A stretch of DNA of 64,000 bases from Lewinella sp050633125 (GCF_050633125.1 NZ_JBOEFX010000008.1:96825-160824), one strand, 5' to 3'. Positions 1-9,001 are shown, counted from the stretch's first letter. The notes: generated by a model from the sequence alone, not told the origin. Program-made: numbers and translations.

Positions 1-291
1 AAGGAATGTGAAGCTCGTTTTGATATGTTGCACCTTTATTTAAGTGCATAAACAGCAACCCGACTACAAGAAAAAGCGCTAGCTTAGATAAAACTATTGC
101 AACTAATAAAATGCAAAAGTAGGCCTAACTAACGAATATATCTACCATTTTTTTATAATTAATACAAGATCATCTTGGTCTTGGTGCTTAATTGGTTGAT
201 TGTTAGTTTTTTGTGTGTGTTTTTGTGGTGCGGTTTTACTGCTTGTTCATCACCAATAATCAAGGTATTTGTCAGAGAATCAAAATAAGTA
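1..291. other. Leading non-coding stretch, no gene supported
   Basis: I see no convincing coding region here. A minus-strand octamer TACTTTTG (reverse complement of 114-121) fits the Bacteroidota -7 consensus TAnnTTTG and could serve a gene that lies left of the window; no matching -33 element is clear. Just before the next gene, 269-290 resembles 1634-1655 (TTGTCAGAGAA then AATAAG), so part of a dispersed repeat may be present. Confidence 0.3.
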
Positions 292-1035
292 ATGAACGAT
301 TTACAAACAATTCAGTGGATTACACTAGCTGGGGCCGCCTTTATGGTCGGTTTATCGAAGGCGGGCCTCAAAGGGTTGGGCATGGTTTTGGTCGTGTTAA
401 TGGCACAGGCTTTCCCGGCCAAAGCATCTACGGGCCTGGTGCTGCCATTGTTGATTATTGCGGATACACTAGCAGTGATTTATTATCGCCGCGACGCCAA
501 GTGGCCTTACCTGCTGCGTCTGTTGCCAGCGGCGGCTATGGGGGTGTTGTTGGGCGTCTGGATAGGGGAAAGTTTGGATGACGAAACCTTCGGTAATATC
601 CTCGCCTGGATTGTTATACTGGGCCTCGTACTGCTCATTTGGCAAGAACGTAGCCCCCCTTCTGCAAGTTTTATGAAGCATCCCTTGGTGAGTGGCTTTG
701 CAGGGCTGGCTGGTGGTTTCACGACGATGGTGGGCAATGCTGCCGGCCCTGTTATGTCTGTCTACCTTCTGGCTACACGCTTACCCAAACGGCAATTTAT
801 TGGCACTGCTGCATGGTTTTTTATGCTCATCAACTGGTTCAAGGTGCCCTTTCATATTTGGTCGTGGCACACCATCTCCTGGCAGAGTATACGCCTCAAT
901 TGCTACGTTATACCTGTCATTTTTATCGGCTTTTGGGTGGGTATCAAGGTGGTAGCAATGATTCCTGAAAAGGCATTTCGGTATTTTGTCATGGTGGTTA
1001 CTGCCCTCACGGCGCTACGGATATTGTTGGGGTAG
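292..1035 (+). CDS. TauE/SafE-family membrane permease
   Basis: Inner-membrane protein of 247 residues with about seven to eight hydrophobic segments and almost no soluble part, the size and pattern of TauE/SafE (UPF0721) transporters, which move sulfite, sulfonates or other small organic anions. The family-like glycine-rich segments GLSKAGLKGLG (about residues 20-30) and GFAGLAGGFTTMVGNAAGP (about 136-154) form the two pseudo-symmetric halves. The ATG start directly opens the first membrane segment. The gene is alone, converges on the next gene, and a hairpin follows it. The substrate cannot be told from sequence. Confidence 0.85.
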   Translation: MNDLQTIQWITLAGAAFMVGLSKAGLKGLGMVLVVLMAQAFPAKASTGLVLPLLIIADTLAVIYYRRDAKWPYLLRLLPAAAMGVLLGVWIGESLDDETFGNILAWIVILGLVLLIWQERSPPSASFMKHPLVSGFAGLAGGFTTMVGNAAGPVMSVYLLATRLPKRQFIGTAAWFFMLINWFKVPFHIWSWHTISWQSIRLNCYVIPVIFIGFWVGIKVVAMIPEKAFRYFVMVVTALTALRILLG

Positions 1036-1066
1036 TGTTAGTCGATTTTGGGCCCTGCTAACAAGA

Positions 1067-1102
1067 AGAGGGTATAGCCAGCAAGTGCCAGCTATACCCT
1101 CT
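1067..1102. terminator. Bidirectional hairpin between convergent genes
   Basis: Arms AGAGGGTATAGC (1067-1078) and GCTATACCCTCT (1091-1102) are perfectly complementary around a 12-nt loop, with ATGTTTTT after the right arm. It lies between the stop of the TauE-like gene and the stop of the minus-strand SCP2 gene, so it can end transcription from both sides. Confidence 0.7.
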
Positions 1103-1121
1103 ATGTTTTTGGAAGGATAAG

Positions 1122-1418
1122 TTACCCCACCAACGACTGTAGTTTCATCGCTACACCCATATCTCCTTTAATCTTCACTTTGCCAGTCATGACGGCCATC
1201 ATGGGGTTGAGTTCTCCTTTGACCAGTTTCATGAAGTTCTCTGTAGTGATGATGATGACACAATCAGCATCAGCGTCACTGGCTGTTACGACATTTTGAT
1301 CGCCGGTACCGTCTACGTGTACTTGGTGTTCTCCGAAATCAATTTTAAGGGTGTTGCCTAGTGGGGGAGCGGCGGCTGCTTTGGCGTTAATACCTTCTAC
1401 TACTGCGGAAATATCCAT
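1122..1418 (-). CDS. SCP2 sterol-binding-domain protein
   Basis: Small cytoplasmic protein of 98 residues that consists of a single SCP2-like lipid-binding fold. The C-terminal half shows the family pattern: a strand ending in DADCVIIITTENFMKLVKGEL, followed by NPMMAVMTGKVKIKGDMG and a final hydrophobic helix (MKLQSLVG). SCP2 domains bind acyl chains or other hydrophobic ligands; the physiological ligand of stand-alone bacterial copies is unclear. The gene appears to be monocistronic, and the palindromic element at 1538-1643 lies upstream of it. Confidence 0.85.
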   Translation of the reverse strand: MDISAVVEGINAKAAAAPPLGNTLKIDFGEHQVHVDGTGDQNVVTASDADADCVIIITTENFMKLVKGELNPMMAVMTGKVKIKGDMGVAMKLQSLVG

Positions 1419-1537
1419 TTAGTTCTTTTTTATTGATGTATTGAAGAGAAAACACAATATCCGTAATTATTGTTGTTTTTCAGCAATACCAAACGATCGG
1501 AAATATGTTTGTATTCTAACTCATCAAGAAATAAGGA

Positions 1538-1643
1538 TTCTCTGACAATTTTTGTGTTTAGAGTCAACCGAAAGTGAAAATAACGCTCCTTAACAGTCGC
1601 TTAGCATTTTCACTTTAGCTTGACCACAAAAATTGTCAGAGAA
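1538..1643. repeat. 106-bp palindromic element (MITE/REP-like)
   Basis: Outer arms TTCTCTGACAATTTTTGTG (1538-1556) and its exact reverse complement (1625-1643) pair over 19 bp. After a 6-nt bulge (1557-1562), inner arms 1563-1581 and 1606-1624 pair at 17 of 19 positions. The loop is 24 nt. It lies between divergent genes and contains no ORF. Part of the end sequence recurs at 269-279. Confidence 0.7.
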
Positions 1644-1690
1644 GGGAAATAAGAAGCAGCAAGAATTGATTAATTTGGGGTCAATTTTGT

Positions 1691-2110
1691 GTGTTAGGAA
1701 TGGATGACGGGCTGTTTGAAATGGAAGTATTTAAGGATGACGTGAATGCCGATCCATTTGCGGAAGACTACAAAAGAGAGATTTTGGAAGTAGAGAAAAT
1801 CACGAAAGAACAAGCGGAAATCCTTTCCCGGATAACCAAGAGGTCTCTTGTTGCAACACCCCGAAAATACGATAACTATGTTCTTGTAGAGCGGAAGGGG
1901 AAAGCATTTATTGTGAAAACAACAAGCGGTATCTTCCAAAAACGACTCATTAATATTTTTGACGAGACTCAAGTAAGTGAATCAACGACTGTTGTATTGA
2001 TCGGGCAAGCAGAGTCGACCATTTTTATGCTTTGCACCCGCAAAGGAGTGAGCGATATTCAGCGCTATGATTCATATATGGATTATTTAGAAAAAGGAGC
2101 GTTTGAATAG
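1691..2110 (+). CDS. Hypothetical protein, no family recognised
   Basis: I do not recognise this 139-residue protein. It has no signal peptide or membrane segment, is mixed in charge, and begins with an acidic helix-like part (about residues 4-45) followed by an alternating strand-rich part (YDNYVLVERKGKAFIVKT). The frame opens with GTG at 1691; an ATG at 1700 would give a protein three residues shorter, and neither has a strong Shine-Dalgarno match, which is common in this phylum. Expected to be cytoplasmic. Confidence 0.5.
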   Translation: MLGMDDGLFEMEVFKDDVNADPFAEDYKREILEVEKITKEQAEILSRITKRSLVATPRKYDNYVLVERKGKAFIVKTTSGIFQKRLINIFDETQVSESTTVVLIGQAESTIFMLCTRKGVSDIQRYDSYMDYLEKGAFE

Positions 2111-2227
2111 AAAATCTATGGTGCGAAAAGTGCTAAGTACAGGCGGAGTAAATGCCATAGAGTGGCTATTTATTGATAAATTTGCTTCGCATTAGATGAC
2201 AAAATATTGCGCAAAAAATTAGTAAAC

Positions 2228-3688
2228 ATGAATCACATTGCCCAAAGGCTTAGTTTATTCGCTATCCTTTATCTCTTTACCTGCTTTTCCGGGCAGGCAC
2301 AATTTTTTCTGAATGGAAATGCCGTCGCTACCAATGACAGTTGTTATCAGCTTACTGCTGCCGTAAATTGGGAAGCAGGTTCCTTGTGGAATGGGCAAAA
2401 AATCAACCTGAATTCATCTTTTGATTTATTGGCAGACCTGTTTCTTGGTTGTGAAGACCTGCAAGGAGCAGATGGAATTGTTTTTGGTTTACAACCCATT
2501 AGTACGTCTATTGGGACCAGTGGAGGAGCGATCGGTTTTGGTGATGTAGAACCCTCTCTGGGAGTTGAGTTTGATACGTATCAGAACCTGGATTTTGGAG
2601 ACCCCGATTTCGATCATATTACCATTATTAGCGACGGTATCGTTAATCATATACTGCCTCAAGGAGCATTAGCCGGCCCTGTTCAAGCGAATGTAGATGA
2701 TCCTAATATTGAGGATTGCGAATACCACCAATTACGAATTACCTGGGATGCAGAAACACAAACGCTTTCTATTTATCTTGATTGTGATCTGCGTTTAACC
2801 TACACAGCTGACATTGTCAACGATATTTTCAATGGCGACCCACTCGTATTCTGGGGGTTTACCTCCGCTACAGGCGGACTCAATAATGTCCATGAGGTCT
2901 GTTTTTCTTATACTTCTTTCCTTAATGAATTGGCGGATCAGACCATTTGCCCCGGTGAGTCGCTACAATTAGAAGCAAATGGTGGTGCAAGTTACCTTTG
3001 GTCGCCAGCAACCGGACTATCTGATACGGGGATTTCCAACCCTATTGCTTCTCCTACGGAAACCACCTTGTATACCGTTGAAATTCTCGACGATTGTGGC
3101 ATTCCTTTTTATGATGATGTCTTGATCACAGTAGATAATGATCAGTTTGATGTGGCTATCGATATCATGCCCAATACAACTACCGCCTTTCCTGCGGGTA
3201 CGGAATTGGAGTTGAGTGCGAATCCTACGCCGGGTGGAGAAAATTATAGCTATATCTGGTCTTCTTCTGTGAATAATACTTTTTCTGATCCGGCAGCAGA
3301 CTCAACTACGGTAACTACCTTAGTGGATCAGGAGGGGACGGAAACCTACACGGTCACCGCTACTTCCGAAGATGGTTGTGTACAGGAGGCCAGTATCAGC
3401 ATTGAGAACCTGGGGATACTCTACAGTGTTCCGAATATTTTTTCGCCAAATGGCGATGGCAATAATGACGTCTTTGGTCTATTCACGAATGCTGATGTTG
3501 ATACTTACACCTGCAAAGTTTTCAACCGCTGGGGCAAAGTCGTTTTTGAAACCAGTACGCCAGAGGTGTTTTGGGATGGCTCCTTCAATGATAATCAAGC
3601 TCCTTCGGAATCTTACCTTTATATGATCAACTTTCAAATTGGCAGCCAGCAGTTTGAAGAACAAGGTAGTCTCACTTTGGTGAGGTAG
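2228..3688 (+). CDS. Secreted lectin-like protein with T9SS type B (CHU_C) sorting domain
   Basis: Secreted or surface protein of about 486 residues. ATG 2228 is preferred over the in-frame TTG at 2207 because it places a clean signal peptide (LFAILYLFTCFSGQAQ) at the N-terminus. Residues about 25-230 resemble bacterial L-type lectin sandwiches (GADGIVFGLQ, GVEFDTYQN, HQLRITWDAETQTLSIYLD). Then come Ig/PKD-like strands (SYLWSPATGLSD; YSYIWSSSVNN). The last 85 residues are a gliding-motility-type sorting domain (IFSPNGDGNNDVFG, FNRWGKVVFE). It probably binds glycans at the cell surface; the ligand is unknown. The start lies in a TATTGCGCAAAAAA segment shared with other sites in the window. Confidence 0.8.
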   Translation: MNHIAQRLSLFAILYLFTCFSGQAQFFLNGNAVATNDSCYQLTAAVNWEAGSLWNGQKINLNSSFDLLADLFLGCEDLQGADGIVFGLQPISTSIGTSGGAIGFGDVEPSLGVEFDTYQNLDFGDPDFDHITIISDGIVNHILPQGALAGPVQANVDDPNIEDCEYHQLRITWDAETQTLSIYLDCDLRLTYTADIVNDIFNGDPLVFWGFTSATGGLNNVHEVCFSYTSFLNELADQTICPGESLQLEANGGASYLWSPATGLSDTGISNPIASPTETTLYTVEILDDCGIPFYDDVLITVDNDQFDVAIDIMPNTTTAFPAGTELELSANPTPGGENYSYIWSSSVNNTFSDPAADSTTVTTLVDQEGTETYTVTATSEDGCVQEASISIENLGILYSVPNIFSPNGDGNNDVFGLFTNADVDTYTCKVFNRWGKVVFETSTPEVFWDGSFNDNQAPSESYLYMINFQIGSQQFEEQGSLTLVR

Positions 3689-3753
3689 GGGAACCTTACT
3701 AGGTGCTTAGTGTAAGGGGTAGTGCCCGATCTGGCTGGTTTAATTTGGCTTAG

Positions 3754-3912
3754 ATTCACGACCCACCCCAACCCTTCCCTGTGAGGCGAGGGGCTTTTGC
3801 AAACTACCAAGTCGCGGCCAAAAAATATTAAAACGTCATCTAAATCAACACTTTATATATTGCAAGTCCTCCCTCCACCACAAGGGAGGGAGATAGAGGG
3901 GGGGTCGTGAAT
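3754..3912. repeat. 159-bp element bounded by 11-bp inverted repeats
   Basis: ATTCACGACCC at 3754-3764 is mirrored exactly by GGGTCGTGAAT at 3902-3912. Inside, the segment 3868-3890 (CCTCCCT ... AGGGAGG) is itself a hairpin. There is no reading frame of note and no flanking target duplication that I can see. It looks like a small non-autonomous mobile repeat or REP-type element. Confidence 0.6.
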
Positions 3913-3991
3913 ACAGGCCTAAAGTTGTCACGCTCCTTTAACATCAGATTGAACAGCGCTATAGCGCATAAGTAATGTATGCATGCCAAAT

Positions 3992-4030
3992 AAAAATGCC
4001 GCTACTGATGAAATCAGTAGCGGCATTTTT
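3992..4030. terminator. Perfect 18-bp-stem bidirectional terminator
   Basis: Arms AAAAATGCCGCTACTGAT (3992-4009) and the exact reverse complement (4013-4030) flank a 3-nt GAA loop, with A and T runs at either end. It lies 16 nt past the stop of the minus-strand gene at 4047 and also faces the plus-strand lectin gene. Confidence 0.85.
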
Positions 4031-4046
4031 ATAAAATCCAAAGGAT

Positions 4047-5477
4047 TTAGTTCTTGATGAACTTCATCACTTTGTTCCCTTCTTCGGCTTGAACGCTAAG
4101 GAAGTAAGTACCAGCAGCTAGATTTGTTACATCTATCTCCTTGGTAGCGTTACCACGCTGTACCGTCTGCCCTAAAAGCGTTACAATCTGGTAAGATTGA
4201 ACTTGTGCATCACTTTTGATGAACAACGTTTCATGGGTAGGGTTAGGGAAAACGCTCATCGCGATTTCTAGATTGTTCAAGTCGTTGACAGACACCGTGC
4301 CTGGACCGATGACTACGCTACCCAATGCCGCTTCGTTAGCAGGGTTTGCATTTCTACCGGTAACGCTGAAGCCGCACTGTATAACTAAGCCAGGTGCCAA
4401 TTCAGCACCAGTTGCGCTTACCGTAAATGCTCCACTGGTAGGCAGGTCAAGAGTTTTTGAACCAGCCAAAGCATCAGTAAAACCATTATTGGGATCAAGT
4501 GCTTTGATAAAGAACTTAACTGTGTAGGCGTCATCTAGCGTGTAAGAATCGACCGTTCCTGAAAAAGTGAGGTCAGAGCCATTAAAGGTAGCCCCAGGCT
4601 CTAGTATGGTGTTAGCCTCCATGGTGGCAACGCCCTCGCCAGTTGTCTGGTCTACCCATTCTGGATCCATGGAGTTGGCAGCATAAGTATTGAAATTAGG
4701 CTGCAATATAATGTTATTCGCGCCTACATCAAGTGTTGTCTTTAGATCCGCAACACTCCAAGGGTCACCAAACCAATAATCACCATTGGCTCTGAAAACA
4801 TTCATAAAGGAACTCCAGTTGTCGCTGGCATTACATAGAATATTGTTTGAACCAGAAGGAGTACCTTCTCCTGTAATCACAACGCTACCCAGGGCCGCTT
4901 CGTTAGCAGGGCTTGCATTTACACCAGTAACACTGAAGCCATACTGGACAAGTAAGCCAGGTGCCAATTCAGCACCGGTAGCGCTTACCGTAAAGTCTCC
5001 ACTGGTAGGCAGGTCAAAAGTTTTTGAACCACCCAGAGCATCAACGAAACCATTTTCGGGATCAAGTGCTTTGATAAAGAACTTAACTGTGTAAGCGTCG
5101 TCTATCGTGTAAGATTCTACCGTTCCTGAAAAAGTGAGGTCAACACCATTAAAGCTGGCCCCTGGCTCTACGAAGGTACTAGCTTCCATAGTGGCAACGC
5201 CTTCACCTGATGTCTGATCTACCCATTCTGGATTCGTGGGATTATCAGCGTAAGTGTTAAAGTTGGGTTGCAATGTCATTGTGTTTGCGCCCGTACTAAT
5301 TGTGGTCTTGAGGTCAGCAACACTCCAAGGGTCACCAAACCAATAATCACCATTGGCTCTAAAAACATTCATAAAGGAACGCCAGCCGTCGCTGGCGCTA
5401 AACTCTACATTGTTTTGCCCCACCAACAGCGGAAGCGAAAAAAGACAGAGTACAATACTTGTAATAAAAGTTTTCAT
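4047..5477 (-). CDS. Secreted protein with two near-identical ~180-residue modules and T9SS type A domain
   Basis: Predicted secreted protein of 476 residues. The start at 5477 (MKTFITSIVLCLFSLPLLVGQ) gives a signal peptide; the frame is open 16 codons further up. Residues about 22-203 and 212-391 are two copies of one module, offset by 189 residues, both with FMNVFRANGDYWFGDPWSV, LQPNFNTYA, PEWVDQT and AYTVKFFIKALDP. They are very similar at DNA level too, which suggests a recent internal duplication. A sorting domain (about 400-476, SVFPNPTHETLFIKS ... GTYFLSV) ends the protein. I do not know the module's name; its neighbour is a GH16 gene, so a glycan-binding role is possible but unproven. 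Confidence 0.75.
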   Translation of the reverse strand: MKTFITSIVLCLFSLPLLVGQNNVEFSASDGWRSFMNVFRANGDYWFGDPWSVADLKTTISTGANTMTLQPNFNTYADNPTNPEWVDQTSGEGVATMEASTFVEPGASFNGVDLTFSGTVESYTIDDAYTVKFFIKALDPENGFVDALGGSKTFDLPTSGDFTVSATGAELAPGLLVQYGFSVTGVNASPANEAALGSVVITGEGTPSGSNNILCNASDNWSSFMNVFRANGDYWFGDPWSVADLKTTLDVGANNIILQPNFNTYAANSMDPEWVDQTTGEGVATMEANTILEPGATFNGSDLTFSGTVDSYTLDDAYTVKFFIKALDPNNGFTDALAGSKTLDLPTSGAFTVSATGAELAPGLVIQCGFSVTGRNANPANEAALGSVVIGPGTVSVNDLNNLEIAMSVFPNPTHETLFIKSDAQVQSYQIVTLLGQTVQRGNATKEIDVTNLAAGTYFLSVQAEEGNKVMKFIKN

Positions 5478-5641
5478 AAATACACTTTTAAATGGTTGAA
5501 AGTAAGAACTGCCAAGATAGGGCAATTTGAGCTACTGTGCAGTCATTCTATCTGACATTTTTACGATATACAGTGTCCTCTTTTTGCACAATACTTGCGT
5601 ATATTAGCAGGATTGCCGTTACCCTTCAACCCCCAATTGCT

Positions 5642-7174
5642 ATGAAACTTAGAACATCTTATTCATTCTCTGGACTACTAAAGTGGTACAGCCTGTGCCT
5701 GTTGTTGTTTCCAATGGCGCTCAGTGCTCAGTTTACTTTGCCGCCAGCCAGTGCGCCGGCACGTGTAGAAACGCAGGTTGGTTTGACTAACTTTACCTTG
5801 GATTATCACCGCCCTGGCGTGAAGGGGAGAACGATCTTTGGAGAGTTGATCCCCTATGGAGAAGTTTGGCGTACAGGTGCTAACGAAGCGACTCGATTCC
5901 GTTTCGATCGGGAGATAAGCATTAAAGACGAGCTGGTTTCGGCAGGTACCTATGCACTTTATACGATTCCACGGGAAGATGCCGAGTGGACGTTGATCCT
6001 GAGTAAAGATACGAGCCTTTGGGGTGCTCGCGGTTACGACCCTTCCAAAGATGCCCTACGGGTAGACCTACCCACAAAAGCCCTCTCCGAACGAGTAGAA
6101 AGCATGGAGTTTCGCTGGATGAACATCACGCATGCGAGCGCTGACCTTGTGCTGGAGTGGGAGAACACCCGTCTGGAAATTCCAGTGACTTTGGCGACCC
6201 ATGATCAGGTTGAAAAACTAATTAGCCAATCTTTTGGAGCAAAGACCACCGGCCCCGACTATTACCGTGCTGCACGCTACTATTTAGATAATAACCTGGA
6301 TCTGGAACAGGCTAAAGAATGGATGGATCGCCGGCAGAGCCTCGATGGCGACCAGTTTGGGGTGATGCGCTACCATGCCATTATTGAGCATAAATTGGGC
6401 AACTATTCCGCCGCCAATAAGATCATGGCACGTTCGCTGGAGCTGGCCGAGGCGGCTCCCAACCCGCACTACGTGCGCATGAATACCCAAACCCTTCGTG
6501 AGTGGAACAAGGAGAGCGTCACCTTCCTTAGCGGTACCCAATTGCTGGAAAAAACCATTGCTTACCATGATCCTCAGGCGCAGTGGGGCGTGCTGCCTGT
6601 TAGCATTAAACTTTACGAGTCGCGCCCCGGTGGTAGCTACCGTCGCTCGGAAGTGACGATGGATGAAGGACACGAAATGTTTACCCTCGCACAGCTACGA
6701 GGGAGAGACGAAATCTATCGAGCATACAATGCAGAAGGTTGCACCTTTAGCCTTAATGGCCGAACCGATGGGTTTACTCCCGAAGAAATTCGCCAGCACC
6801 GATTAAGTTGCGAAGCCGGCGCTGTTTATAGCAACTACTACACCTACCTCTGGGGCCTGCCTATGAAGCTGCGGGACCCTGGTACCATCATCGACGATAA
6901 GGTTTACCGTGTTGACTTCTTCGGCCAAGAGCTGCTAGAAATGAAGGTCACCTATACCGAAGAAGTGGGCGGCGATATATGGTACTTCTACTTCCACCCG
7001 GAAACCTACGCCCTGAGCGGCTACCGCTTCTACCACGACGAAGCCGCCAACGACGGCGAGTACATCCTGCTAGAGGGTGAAGCCCAAGTGGGCAACCTCC
7101 GCATTCCCGCCAAGCGCCACTGGTACACCCATGGTGATAGAGCGTATTTGGGGAGCGATGAGGTGTTGAAGTGA
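5642..7174 (+). CDS. Secreted DUF2911 plus C-terminal DUF6503-like protein
   Basis: About 510 residues with a signal peptide (LCLLLFPMALSAQ) from ATG 5642; an upstream in-frame ATG at 5537 would put 35 non-signal residues in front and is less likely. Residues about 27-170 match the DUF2911 pattern (DYHRPGVKGRTIFGELIPYGEVWRTGANEA, quoted here only as DYHRPGVKGRTIFG and GEVWRTGANEATRF). A helical TPR-like stretch follows (about 200-285). The C-terminal ~210 residues (KTIAYHDPQAQWGVL onward, WYFYFHPETYALSGYRFY) look like the DUF6503 outer-envelope lipid-carrier-like domain. Both are domains of unknown function common in Bacteroidota; the protein is likely periplasmic or at the outer membrane. 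Confidence 0.7.
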   Translation: MKLRTSYSFSGLLKWYSLCLLLFPMALSAQFTLPPASAPARVETQVGLTNFTLDYHRPGVKGRTIFGELIPYGEVWRTGANEATRFRFDREISIKDELVSAGTYALYTIPREDAEWTLILSKDTSLWGARGYDPSKDALRVDLPTKALSERVESMEFRWMNITHASADLVLEWENTRLEIPVTLATHDQVEKLISQSFGAKTTGPDYYRAARYYLDNNLDLEQAKEWMDRRQSLDGDQFGVMRYHAIIEHKLGNYSAANKIMARSLELAEAAPNPHYVRMNTQTLREWNKESVTFLSGTQLLEKTIAYHDPQAQWGVLPVSIKLYESRPGGSYRRSEVTMDEGHEMFTLAQLRGRDEIYRAYNAEGCTFSLNGRTDGFTPEEIRQHRLSCEAGAVYSNYYTYLWGLPMKLRDPGTIIDDKVYRVDFFGQELLEMKVTYTEEVGGDIWYFYFHPETYALSGYRFYHDEAANDGEYILLEGEAQVGNLRIPAKRHWYTHGDRAYLGSDEVLK

Positions 7175-7175
7175 C

Positions 7176-7233
7176 TTGATATGATCCATCCCGAATTTTG
7201 ATGACAATCAAAATTCGGGATGGATCATATCAA
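7176..7233. terminator. Perfect 27-bp-stem bidirectional terminator
   Basis: The arms 7176-7202 and 7207-7233 are exact reverse complements around a GACA loop, followed by AAAAAA. The hairpin starts right after the stop of the plus-strand gene and lies 12 nt from the stop of the minus-strand GH16 gene, so it serves both. Confidence 0.9.
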
Positions 7234-7244
7234 AAAAACTCCCC

Positions 7245-8849
7245 TTAAATCTTCACCACCTTATAACTAACGCGCTCACCCCCTGCTTCAAAGACCAGGA
7301 TGTAAGTCCCCGCCGGATAACCCGACCAGTCGAGCGTCAGCGAGGTAGAATCCTGTATGAATTCCTGTACGAGTACCTGCCCAGCGGCAGCGTATACCTT
7401 CACCTGAGCCTTTACCAGCGTGGCAGGAACAGTAATGTTTAATGGCCCTTCTACCGGATTCGGAAACACTTGAATCTGCTGCAATTCTTCCGTCTCAGAG
7501 CTTGCATTCGTGCCTTCCTGGTAAACCCTGATGTAATCAATCACCATCGGGCTTTGGGTGAAATTACTAGCCACTTCGCCTTGTATGGCTACATTGAGCA
7601 GCAGGTATTGGTCGGCATCAAAAGGCCAGGTTGCCGGGTTTTGGTTGTTCGGAGCATAGGTGTAGTACACACTCCCGTCAATACTGAAACGCATCTCCTC
7701 TGGTGTCCATTCCAGTGCGTAGATGTGGAAAGTATTCGAAACATCTTCTGCCAGTGTGCCTCCATGATTCTCTGTAGCGCCAGATGAAGAAGGCGTGTGC
7801 AAGGCACTTTGTACAAAATTCTGGTTGTAACCCCAATGCTCCATGATGTCAATTTCGCCACACGCTGGCCAGCCGGTAGTGCCGTGGGTACTGGCCCAGT
7901 AGCCGCCAGTTTCTGTCACGTTTTTGCCCAGCATCCAGATGGCAGGCCAGGTGCCTTGGCCGAATGGTAATTTAGCCCTTGCTTCTACCCGCCCGTAGGT
8001 GAATGCAAATTTGGAGTTGAGCCGCGCTGAGGTGAAAGATTTGGTATGGCCTTGGTCGGTAAAGTTTTCTCGCTTGGCTACAATGTGCAAAAACCCATCC
8101 TCCACGTACGAATTGTCTATTCGGTTGGTGTAGTGTTGGCGCTCATTGTTGAACCAGCTGCCACCATTAGGTAGCTGCGTTTGATGGTGCCACTTGGTGG
8201 GGTCAACAGGGCCACTGCCGTCAAACTCATCGGCCCATACCAGTTGGTTGTAGATGGTCTCTTCTCCCGTGTCAACGCCGTAGACAAAATCATCAATATA
8301 GGCTGTAACGAGATCGTTGTTGTTTTCGCCGTTTACCTGCAAGACGACCCGGTTGAAGTCGGTACGTGTGACAGGATGCGGCGAGCCCTCATTCAGGTTC
8401 TGAAAAGGGTCATTCGCAAAATCAAAGGTCACCACCTGCCATTGATCCAGCACAATGGGTTTGATGATTTCCGTCTGTGTAGACCACGGCTCTGGTAAAT
8501 CACCATCCTGAAGTTTAAGTGACACCTGGTTGGGTTGATTACCAGTGATACTGCTGGACGTAACGTAGATTTTTAAAGCAAAAGCTGCGTTTTGTGATAA
8601 GGCAAAGGTCTCGTCAATCTCGAACCGAATATTGGCATATTGCCCACCATTATCCTGGTACTGCAAAACCGTAGCCGAAGTATTAATGCCTTCCTGAAAT
8701 GGATTGCCATAGGCATTGTCCATCCCACAGTCGTCGCCATACCAGCTAGTGATGGTACTGCTGCCCTCGAAGTCGTCTTCGGCACTTTGCGTGAACCCAA
8801 GAAGAGGGACAAAAAGAAGAATGCTTAGTAGAAAGTTTAATTTATGCAC
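7245..8849 (-). CDS. GH16 beta-glucanase (laminarinase-like), secreted, T9SS type A
   Basis: Secreted endo-beta-1,3(4)-glucanase-type enzyme. Domain order: signal peptide (FLLSILLFVPLLGFTQ), a carbohydrate-binding-like sandwich (about residues 25-190), a GH16 catalytic domain (about 200-450) and a sorting domain (about 460-535, VFPNPVEGPLNI ... GTYILVF). The GH16 active-site motif ExDxxE is intact as GEIDIMEHW with Glu332, Asp334 and Glu337. WPAIWMLG and YGRVEARAKLP are also typical. I chose the GTG at 8849 because it begins the signal peptide; an ATG at 8930 would add 27 residues. Most likely substrate is laminarin, though other GH16 specificities cannot be excluded. Confidence 0.85.
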   Translation of the reverse strand: MHKLNFLLSILLFVPLLGFTQSAEDDFEGSSTITSWYGDDCGMDNAYGNPFQEGINTSATVLQYQDNGGQYANIRFEIDETFALSQNAAFALKIYVTSSSITGNQPNQVSLKLQDGDLPEPWSTQTEIIKPIVLDQWQVVTFDFANDPFQNLNEGSPHPVTRTDFNRVVLQVNGENNNDLVTAYIDDFVYGVDTGEETIYNQLVWADEFDGSGPVDPTKWHHQTQLPNGGSWFNNERQHYTNRIDNSYVEDGFLHIVAKRENFTDQGHTKSFTSARLNSKFAFTYGRVEARAKLPFGQGTWPAIWMLGKNVTETGGYWASTHGTTGWPACGEIDIMEHWGYNQNFVQSALHTPSSSGATENHGGTLAEDVSNTFHIYALEWTPEEMRFSIDGSVYYTYAPNNQNPATWPFDADQYLLLNVAIQGEVASNFTQSPMVIDYIRVYQEGTNASSETEELQQIQVFPNPVEGPLNITVPATLVKAQVKVYAAAGQVLVQEFIQDSTSLTLDWSGYPAGTYILVFEAGGERVSYKVVKI

Positions 8850-9001
8850 TGTATTAAAAATTTGAAAGTTGAAAGTTGCGCTAAAGATAAGGCTAAAAAG
8901 GTTTTTTACTTTGAAATTAACAGCGATCAATAGGATAGATACTGTAGAGGTAGACAGGTTATTTGAAATTTAAGGGGGTGACTCATGTTTTACAAATACC
9001 C

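Larger units (their letters stand above)
3689..4046. other. Non-coding gap with a terminal-inverted-repeat element and a terminator
   Basis: This 358-bp gap between convergent genes holds no gene. It contains a weak hairpin (CCTTAC 3694-3699 with GTAAGG 3712-3717), the inverted-repeat-bounded element 3754-3912, and a strong terminator at 3992-4030, listed separately. Confidence 0.6.

Noticed and set aside
213..581. Plus-strand 122-codon frame at the left end
   Set aside because: It overlaps the TauE/SafE-like gene in another frame and reads as low-complexity Gly-rich noise.
2118..2195. 25-codon frame after the hypothetical gene at 1691
   Set aside because: Too short, no ribosome-binding site and no family; it could be a remnant but cannot be told from chance.
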